DNA of 64,000 nt from Syngnathus acus (Eukaryota > Chordata > Actinopteri > Syngnathiformes > Syngnathidae), in the NCBI RefSeq assembly GCF_901709675.1, contig NC_051095.1, positions 6,911,956-6,975,955 on the forward strand, given 5' to 3'. Below the pieces are notes generated by a model, which was given only the letters and a program-made list of their open reading frames with translations, did not search any database and was not told where the DNA came from. Below, one piece after another: positions 56,733 to 64,000 of the stretch (positions are counted from its first letter, which is position 1; each line of letters begins with the position of its first letter). A program made the position numbers and the translations under genes.

Positions 56733-57041
56733 TACCGTATTTTCCACACTATAAGGCGCACCGGATTATAAAGCACACCTTCAATGAATGGCCCATTTTA
56801 AAACTTTGTTCATATATAAGGCGCACCGGATTATAAGGCGCACCTTCAATGAATGGCCCATTTTAAAACTTTGTCCACATATAAGATATATACATTTGGC
56901 CCGCGGGCCGGACTTTGGACACGCCTGCTGTAGTGGGTCAATATTGGTCCATATTAAGGCGCACCTGATTATAAGGCGCACTGTCGGCTTTTGAGAAGAT
57001 TTAAGATTTTTAGGTACGCCTTATAGTGAGGAAAACCGGTA
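56733..57041 (+). mobile_element. TA-flanked GGCGCACC element, full-length with internal duplication
   Basis: The left end TACCGTATTTTCCACACTAT and the right end reading (reverse) TACCGGTTTTCCTCACTATA form terminal inverted repeats of about 29 bp with four differences. TA at both edges suggests a Tc1/mariner-type TA target. A 65-bp internal unit ('ataaggcgcaccggattata...tttgt.ca.at') occurs twice in tandem at about 56751 and 56816; the second is absent from the 45281 copy. There is no transposase. Confidence 0.85.
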
Positions 57042-57659
57042 GTGTCCTGGCAAGTTAACTCTGTCTTAGCAAAAGTGGTTGGCAGTTGCAGAGTACATTA
57101 GGTGCATTCTTGAAAAGGAGCCACATTTCATTGTTGAATCAATACTTCTACCAGTACGAGAGTCAAAGTATCTGTAGTTCTACTTATGTGAGAACATTTG
57201 TCATTTCTGATGGTGCTTTTGTGAAGTAATTATACCCAGACAAGATGAGAGCGACCTGGCCATGGGTTGACAAGAGAAGACGGCAGCAAGATTGGTGGCA
57301 CACTTGAGGAGTTGGCAACCTGACAATCGCAAACATGATGTCGATCGTCTTGCGACTTTGTAATCGAGGTTTAATGCACTTCATTATCATGACAAGAGTG
57401 AGGAACTTAGCGCGCCAGGTCACACCTGAGTTCCTGTCATGATTGACGTCAATGTCAAAGTAACCCTCTTCGCGACCAATTAGCATCCGAGCGCCACTTC
57501 CTGTATTTGTGGAGAGCGTCAAGAAGATACGTCCATTAGTGCGCACGTGAAAATCGATAGATGGGAGATTAATGGCGACCTAATAGATCCAACGCCTCCT
57601 TCTGCTCAACATTCAAAGTCTTGCGTAATGTTTGTTTACTGTTTGATGGTGACTTCCTG
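57042..57659. other. Unique non-coding DNA
   Basis: No gene was recognised. 57400-57600 is GC-richer and could be conserved. A 120-codon minus-strand frame (57184-57546) covers part of it without a domain. Confidence 0.45.
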
Positions 57660-58020
57660 TTTCTTTTCTGACATGGCTTCTTAATAGAAAGTCTAGGCAA
57701 TTTTTTTTTTATGGCACTTAGGACAGTTGTATTCAGCGTCTGAATTTTCGCAAATCCAGAACAGAGCCATTTTTAATCATAAATCTAGGCTTCTTCAAAA
57801 CAAAATGGCAGACATCAAGTGGACTTCTTAGTGGGTCTACACATTACAGACTTGTGTACCAAAGTTTATGTTGAATTGGCTTCAGGGGTTGAATTTTCAT
57901 AATTGAGGTGCTTTATTCCTCTTACTAACCCATTTAAAACCGACCCTAAAATGGTCACGCCAACGCACATCTGATTTCAAGTCGTCTTTTGACCATGTTT
58001 TTTGCGGGCCTTCTACGCTA
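57660..58020 (+). repeat. AAAATGGCTGAC-type repeat, about two units
   Basis: 'acaaaatggcagacatcaag', 'gtgggtctacacattacagacttgtgtaccaaagtttatg', 'ttgaattggcttcaggg' and 'accctaaaatggtcacgcc' give the family phrase order. Non-coding. Confidence 0.65.
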
Positions 58021-59682
58021 TATCATATACTCTATTTATCCCTTTTATCAAAAAATCTTGAATATATTAAAAAAGACAAGACATAAGCAAGAATGTAACA
58101 TCTCTTAGCCAGACATGAAGTCCTAAACCTGTCGTTAGGTGTAACATCACAAGTGATGGTGATATTGTGACGTGTCAGCAGTCACTTCAAAGCTAGCCAA
58201 TGACGTTACACTTTGATTTGTAGCGTTTGTGATGTATCACGTCTAACATTAGAAGTGACTTTAAGCTAACATGAATACGACTAACTCAAGAACACACACG
58301 CACACACACTTGCACGCGCAAGCACGCACACACTCACCGACGCAGAGGGCTCGTTATCTGTGAAATTAATGGCGGCAATAAGCGACGGCCGGGAGACGCC
58401 GGGTGATTAGCAAAAGCAATCGGCTTCTTTATTAGATTTAGAGGAACAAAGACGCAATCGAGGCGGGCGCTCCGGAAGACGAATGGTCGCCGCGTCCTTT
58501 GGGCTTCAGGCTGAAGGAGAGGCCCACTATAACGAGTTTGAGAAAGGAAGTGGAAATGTTTGAAATACCGTACAGTTGCACCCTACTGACTTGGTTCCGT
58601 GACCACACTTGTATGTCAAATGATTGTCACCTATAAAAATAAATGGAAATCTTTCATCCGTCCGTCGATCCATCCAAATAAACGTCATACGGTGTAAAGA
58701 ATTGTTTGTGCATGAAACTTATTGTTGACTTGAGAATTGAGCGTGATGCCAACATACAATTGAAAACGTCAATGACATGCTGACAGATAGCGTAGATAAT
58801 TGCAATTTTAGTTTTCAACATTTGGATATTTGAACACAGGTGATGGAGCAAAACACGTAGACCGAAAATGGAGTTCGGCCCCATCTTCTTTATCCAATGT
58901 ACAACTTTTTACCGAGTTATAGTCGCAGCAGTTTGCTTACTTGTCGAAGCAATAACTCCGCCCCACAACGGCTTGTATCTCGACAAACTCATGAGTCGGG
59001 TTAGTCATATCTCAGTGCACCGTTGAATTTCTATTTTGTCTTGAGAATGCACGCCAGCGTCATATTGTTGGACTATCGACGTTTCCCCATCGATCCTTCC
59101 TACAGGAGTTTCGTTTAAAACTTTGAAAACAAACCACGTTGGCCGTCGTTTTACTGACTCCATATAGCAACTTTTATTGTTGGCCAGCACTGATAAGATT
59201 CTGCAGCCACTTCATTAACAAGCCGGTGTGCGTGCGAGTGCATGTGCGTGCGTGTGTGGCCTTCCGCCTCAGATTGTCTGTTGTACAAATTGTCCGCACG
59301 TAATTGGCCAGTTTCAATTAGCATGTGTCAGATGCGAGCAGGAGACTTTTAATGATGTGAACATGATTTTCACTGATGCTGTGTGTGCGCGCGTGTGCGC
59401 GCGTGTGCGCGCGTTCCAATGAGGAGAACTAATTTGCATTTTTGCAGAGTCAATTGACTGCTTTGACGCAACAACAAAATTAATGACTCCCATTACATGT
59501 CCTCAACTGTCAAATCAATATACTCGTGTTACAGTTGAATCCCTGTCTTCTTTTTTTTCTTGATTCCCTTTTTGATTTATTTGCTATGCTAGCTGCAAGC
59601 AGACTAATCAGCCTAGCCACTAACAGCGTGTTGTTGTTATTTTTTCAATGGCTTTAAATGGCCATTACCTATCACTCTAGGT
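58021..59682. other. Unique DNA with CA/CG simple repeats
   Basis: No gene was recognised. Imperfect CA/CG repeats lie at 58293-58334 and 59227-59260, and a (GTGTGCGCGC)3 run at 59382-59412. Confidence 0.45.
59382..59412. repeat. (GTGTGCGCGC)3, Z-DNA-prone
   Basis: Three head-to-tail copies of a 10-bp alternating purine-pyrimidine unit. Confidence 0.85.
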
Positions 59683-60548
59683 CAGGGGTGGGCAAACTTT
59701 TTGACTCGCGGGCCGAACTGGGTTCTAAATTTGGACCGGAGGGCCGAACCAGGAGCAGATGGACGTAGTGTTTGTGTGAAGTAATATAAGCGACCTGTAA
59801 AGGTCATTGCATAAAAGATTTTGGCCTTTAGTAGGTAGTAAAGCATGGATATTCCAAACAAGTTTTTTGAAAACAAATGCATTTATTAACAGCATTAAAA
59901 AAAAAATCACTAAAAAACTGCTATCAGTGATTCTCATAAAATACGACACTATTATTATGAATAACAGTCTCCATCACTTCAGTGCCTGCAGGTCAGATTA
60001 ATGAAAAATGTTTATCTTATGAGATCACATCAAACTCTTAGGAGAGATCCGTTTACCTCGATCTGTGACGGGTTGATGTGGCTGAACGTCACGTCGCGTA
60101 CGTCGAGCCAAATTGGCCACTCTTTTAACATTCGGCACTCACTTCTTTTCTTCGGGCCACTCATTTTAATGGAAGGATTCCAGGGGAAGGTTTGTGGGTG
60201 GCTTTAGCGTCAAACTGTATCTGAAAGCTCAGCGAGCGAATTACAAGAATGCTGTCGTCACAGCCCACGCTCTAAATTCGGGACTGATACAAATAGAGCG
60301 CGAGTGCGCCATGTCCGTACTACTGAGTACGTACGTACACGCACTTGTGAGTGTGCACCGAGCTTTCTGACACGGCTTCCGGTAGTAAATGCGCAGGCGA
60401 GCGGTTCCCCATCTACTGGGGAAACGCAGTCATTGCAGGCAAAATGACAAAAAAATAAGTTTAATACAATTAATTCAGGGTTGGCGGGCCGGATTAAACG
60501 GTCCCGTGGGCCGGATGTGGCCCGCGGGCCGTAGTTTGCCCACCCCTG
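59683..60548. mobile_element. Non-autonomous hAT element with perfect ends
   Basis: Ends CAGGGGTGGGCAAACT (59683-59698) and AGTTTGCCCACCCCTG (60533-60548) are exact 16-bp inverted repeats. The flanks CTCTAGGT at 59675-59682 and 60549-60556 are an exact 8-bp target duplication. The ends are of the Charlie-like hAT type. The 866-bp interior has short frames (130 codons at most, minus strand 60258-60650), none resembling a transposase with its DDE/RNase H and dimerisation parts, so it is a deletion derivative. It is distinct from the 322-330-bp hAT family in this window. Confidence 0.95.
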
Positions 60549-60556
60549 CTCTAGGT

Positions 60557-61384
60557 TGAAGTGAATAAAAAAAAATACAAAAGAAGAAAATACAATGGTG
60601 CCATGAGATGCGAGTGACTTGACTTGCAAGTTTTCGGGGACACAATTCATTTATTACTTTGACTTGTGAATGCTGACTTCTTCTTGATTTGGCTATTCTA
60701 ATGTTTGTCATTCACTTTCCATTTCCATTTATATATCTTGATATCAAGAAGCATCTTGGGCTAATATGCTGCTTGCTTGCTAACTGTCGCGATGCTATTA
60801 GCATGTTGTTTCGGCAGGTTCGAATATTCTTTTGTTGACTTGTTTATTGCAGCGGTGTCGCTCAAAATGCTCGCTATGACGTTGTTTTGTCGTTAACGCG
60901 GTGACAAAGCAAAGGAAAAGCTTCATTAAAAGCAAAAAACTGACGCTAAACACATTCAGCCCCAATTAGCCACGACGGACGGACCAGAACGTTGACATTT
61001 TCAAGGCGCTCTCATGATTAGCTTTATAATATTAGTGTCTTAACGCTAGGGGGGAGAAAAAGGAGCGTCGACAAACACGTTTTATCTGCGGACTTGATGG
61101 TTTAAAAACAGAAGCTGGAGGAGGACGAGAACGCAAGCGGACATGAAAAGAAAAGATATTATAAAAAGAGAGCGCGAGAGATGCTTAATTTATCAAGGCG
61201 GCCGCGTTGCATTCATCCTGTCAAGTCGGCACGAGTTCAGTGCTTTTTTTTCTTCTTCTTCTCGAGACACTGCCAGCCAGAGCCTGTGATTACTCGCCGT
61301 CACTCTGAGGCAAAAAGACAAAAGCCCGTCGGGCAATTTGACTGTGAGATGACGACGAGGTAAATGGCGGGTCACCCCTTGCAC
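60557..61384. other. Unique non-coding DNA
   Basis: Nothing recognised. A short microsatellite-free block at 60960-61180 is a weak candidate for conservation. Confidence 0.45.
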
Positions 61385-61421
61385 GATGTCAGCTGTCGTG
61401 TTCACGTTGACAGCTGACATC
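61385..61421. repeat. 13-bp perfect inverted repeat with paired E-boxes
   Basis: GATGTCAGCTGTC (61385-61397) and GACAGCTGACATC (61409-61421) are exact reverse complements across an 11-base loop. Each arm contains the E-box CAGCTG, and TGACAG/CTGTCA cores overlap it. It could be a paired regulatory site or a chance hairpin. Confidence 0.8.
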
Positions 61422-61594
61422 ACTACCGTCAGACTTGACTCTATCTTCAACATTTCGCACTTAAACAAAACTTTCGACTTGAGCACTTGCAAGTCGTTCC
61501 GCTCCATCATAAAGTGTCGACCAGTTGTAGTTTGGGGACTTTTGGATCGTCCCCTCGGGTGTAAGAAAAATAACGACTGCTTCTGGATGGGGAA

Positions 61595-61640
61595 TTATTA
61601 TTATTTGTATTATTATTCATATATATATATATTTTTTTAA
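61595..61640. repeat. (ATT)n/(TA)n simple repeat
   Basis: 'ttattattatttgtattattattc' followed by TA repeats and a T-run. Confidence 0.85.
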
Positions 61641-61669
61641 TTATTGTTAATGTATTTATCTAAATCGAT

Positions 61670-61960
61670 GACTAAATTCCACCTCAAATGGCGGATTTAA
61701 ATCAAAATGGCTGACTTCCTGTTCAGTGTTGGCGATGGGTCACTTTTTCTACGGGTCTTGTTATGATAGACATTCCCACTCAATTTTGTGTCGCAACTGG
61801 TGTCAGGGGCAATTTTATTTCTATTTTGTACATGGTCCTTGAGAATTTCCTTTGTGCATCTTGTTTTGATGAAGAAACTTGTCAGAGGTTTGGAGGGTTC
61901 AAAGGTGTTTTTCTCGGCGCTTTAATTCTTCCAATTAACTTTTTGATCTGACACTGGCCG
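61670..61960 (+). repeat. AAAATGGCTGAC-type repeat copy
   Basis: 'atcaaaatggctgacttcctgttcagtgttggcgatgggtcactttttctacgggtcttgttatgatagacattcccactcaattttg' is the clearest copy of the family and serves as its reference in this window. Non-coding. Confidence 0.75.
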
Positions 61961-62101
61961 GCGCGGTCGCGTCTCGCAAAAATCTTAAAGGAAACCAAAG
62001 TTGAAGTGCGTGTTTGTGGAAAAAGACAAAAAGTTGTGCCGTGGAGAGGCGAGGAAGGCCTGCTTGAAAGCCCGCCTGCCTTTTGTGATTGGTCCCCGGG
62101 G

Positions 62102-62161
62102 CCTGTCAATCACAGCGGTGAAGTCAGGTGTGACCAGCCTTGTGGCTCTGTGATTGACAGG
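62102..62161. promoter_or_regulatory. Inverted pair of PBX-MEIS type sites
   Basis: CCTGTCAATCACAG (62102-62115) and CTGTGATTGACAGG (62148-62161) are exact reverse complements, 14 bp each. Each contains the PBX-MEIS/PREP consensus TGATTGACAG. They lie in a GC-richer unique block (62000-62185). The symmetry makes a regulatory role plausible but does not prove it. Confidence 0.45.
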
Positions 62162-62183
62162 ACCTCCTGCCAATTAGACGGCC

Positions 62184-62185
62184 AG

Positions 62186-62268
<83 letters not shown>
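62184..62268. repeat. (GC)n-(AC)n compound array
   Basis: GCGCGCGCG leads into about 65 bp of AC with terminal 'cgc' interruptions. Confidence 0.95.
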
Positions 62269-62324
62269 AGAGTCAAAGCTACAGTCTGCCTGTAAAAGTC
62301 AACTGGCTGCCATGGACATCCGTA

Positions 62325-62720
62325 ATGACTATTGTGTCTCACCATCTCCCATTATGTCCCATCAATTCCAATTTCATCCCATAGTTTTCCATGGCATCCT
62401 CGTTATGTCTCACTTTGACATAATATCCTATTTTGGCCCATAGATAAGCATGTAACTTTATTTCCCTTTTTGTCTTCTATAATGGACCATTGTGTTGTGA
62501 TATGCCCCTTATATCTCACCACAACCAAATATAGTTTTGTCCCATTATTTCCCCTATTTTATAATCATCTGGTTTAGCAAATTGTCCCATTTTGTCCTCT
62601 ATAATATCCAATTGTGTCCTGTTTTGTCCCATAGCACCACGTAATATCGATTAGAACCTACCATTACGTCTTATAAATGCTCAAAGTGTCCATCCTGTTC
62701 CATAGTGTCAATAAGTGTCG
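62325..62720. repeat. Degenerate tract, TTGTCCCATTATGTCC motif
   Basis: 'tctcccattatgtcccatc', 'tttcatcccatag', 'ttatgtctcac', 'tattttggcccatag', 'tttgtcccattatttcccc', 'attgtcccattttgtcctc' and 'ttttgtcccatagc' recur over about 400 bp at irregular 15-30-bp spacing. It is the last of the decayed short-motif tracts. Confidence 0.6.
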
Positions 62721-63339
62721 CCGATTACTAATTTTTTAAAGGTGTGAAATAAAATGCTCAAAAGAATTAGATTATTAGTTGTTATCAACAGGTTCAAAGG
62801 AATAGCAGCCATTGTCGTCCAAAATGCCGAAATGCCTGTTCAATAAAAACCGCGAGTCGTTGATGCTGTTGATTTCTCCAACTCGGCGCAGTAAGTCTTT
62901 CCTGAGTTGCCGCCCATTTCATTAGGCAGCCAGCGATAAACGGGCCGCTCTGCTCTGATTTGCTAACCAAGGCTAACACAAACACCTCACTCGACAGCCT
63001 TAGCATTTATGTCGTTATTACCATTCAATCATATGTCAAATAAACATAACACTGATGTTAATTCTCCACAAAAGTGCATTTACATCCGGATTAGTTTCAA
63101 ATTATTATTAGTATTACATCCCCGAAAAATGCATTTAAGCAGATTGGTTGCATTATTTTCCATATTTGCACTTAAAGACTTTAAATGAAACCCGTAGATT
63201 TATACTTTAGTATTACGAACAGCAGGGGGTGTGCAGAACATTTTGGAATACTCATTATTATTATTATGACCAATTAATCCTCTTTTGCTGGCCTTAAATT
63301 TAGTGAGTATGCTGTGTAATTTACATTATTAAAATACCA
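62721..63339. other. Unique AT-rich DNA
   Basis: Nothing recognised beyond short ATT runs near 63098 and 63255. Confidence 0.5.
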
Positions 63340-63800
63340 GGGGGAAAAAAAAATCTCCTTGACACCAGTTCCATGGATTGACTTGAAATTGGGTGGACTG
63401 AATGGGACGCACAAAATAGTCTCAATGACCCAAGCAGAAAACTGAACAGGAAGTAGACAGTTTGTTGTCTGTTTTTGCCATTCAAACGAATGAAAAAAAA
63501 AAAAACTGTGGCAAAACTCCAGTATGACTGAGCTGCATGAGATACGTTGGTCGTCTGAACGGGACACACAAAAATCTCCATGAACCATGCCCAGAATTGA
63601 ACAGGGTGTCGGCCATTTTAATTTGAAAAAGCCAGGTGAGGGGCAATTTTTCTATTTGCTAAAAAAAATCAGCCCTCGACAGCAGTTTAGTAGATCGATG
63701 TAAAATCGGACAGGTTTAACAAAAAGTCTCAAGGACTCGAATGACACGAATGATTTGAAAATCAGCCATTTTGGTGTGAAGCCTCATTTTAGGTCTCACA
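63340..63800 (+). repeat. AAAATGGCTGAC-type repeat, three ~158-bp units
   Basis: 'gaatgggacgcacaaaatagtctcaatgacccaagc' near 63399, 'gaacgggacacacaaaaatctccatgaaccatgcc' near 63557 and 'aacaaaaagtctcaaggactcg' near 63718 mark three tandem units about 158-160 bp apart. 'ggccattttaatttgaaaaagccag' separates them. The register agrees with the 140-180-bp units at 24780-25550. Confidence 0.65.
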
Positions 63801-64000
63801 GCATCACTTTTGGTGGTCACCAAATAACGACGAAAAATCTATTAAAAATAATAATTATAACACAAATGAAATTAATAGTAATAAAAAAATAACCAAAATG
63901 TAATCAAATAAAACTTTGACATACAATTAAATTAACCAGTTCATGGAATGAATTGAACTCTTGAATCAAGCTGCCCACTGTAATCCTTTAAAAGTGCAAA
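63801..64000. other. AT-rich unique end of window
   Basis: Nothing recognised. Confidence 0.5.

Overview
This is 64 kb of vertebrate, non-coding nuclear DNA, most likely from a percomorph teleost. I found no protein-coding gene, tRNA or rRNA that I can support. The organism call rests on the repeats: short hAT elements with 8-bp target duplications, TA-flanked elements with CCGTATTTTCC-type or CCGTTTTTTTCC-type ends, a tRNA-derived SINE ending in ATGGATGGATG, LINE 3' ends with AATAAAG tails, the scattered 'AAAATGGCTGACTTCCTG' repeat, and very long (AC)n, (ATCC)n, (CT)n and (TA)n arrays. A syngnathid (pipefish or seahorse) is possible, but that is only an impression. The open reading frames are short, low in complexity or inside repeats, as expected of intron or intergenic DNA. 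The only exon-like object is a weak 55-nt candidate at 53476-53530.

Layout. 1-8.4 kb: a short degenerate GTCATCA-rich tract, then a dispersed, heavily decayed 10-11-bp motif family (CTGACCTGTCA-like). 8.4-16 kb: unique AT-rich DNA, an inverted-repeat tract, a 24-bp degenerate tract split by a hAT insertion (11046-11367), an (ATCC)n array, a TGTCCCAATA tract, a long (AC)n array and a LINE tail. 16-30 kb: mostly unique, with an 851-bp TA-flanked element (22250-23100), a 140-180-bp-unit array (24.8-25.5 kb), an 80-bp direct duplication, a second hAT copy, a CTCAAGTCTGAAGTC tract and a 177-bp (ATCC)n array. 30-45 kb: a 1.2-kb GGAACCACATAGAATTTGG tract, a third hAT copy, a TTCTTGACATGG tract, a small CpG-rich block (38.2-38.5 kb), a SINE, a GC-rich block with a perfect RFX X-box palindrome, TTTCAAG/TTTGAAACC tracts in opposite orientations and a 1-kb GGTCATAAATTA tract. 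45-64 kb: two copies of the TA-flanked GGCGCACC element, ACCAGACTAGTAC tracts that switch strand near 47.5 kb, a LINE 3' end, more microsatellites, several clean inverted repeats and a full hAT element with perfect ends and target duplication (59683-60548).

The most unusual property is the large share of DNA in decayed short-motif tracts. At least twelve can be read by eye, each with its own 10-30-base vocabulary and spanning from about 170 bp to several kb. Two of them occur in both orientations on either side of a switch point. Ordinary microsatellites and known transposons do not explain them.
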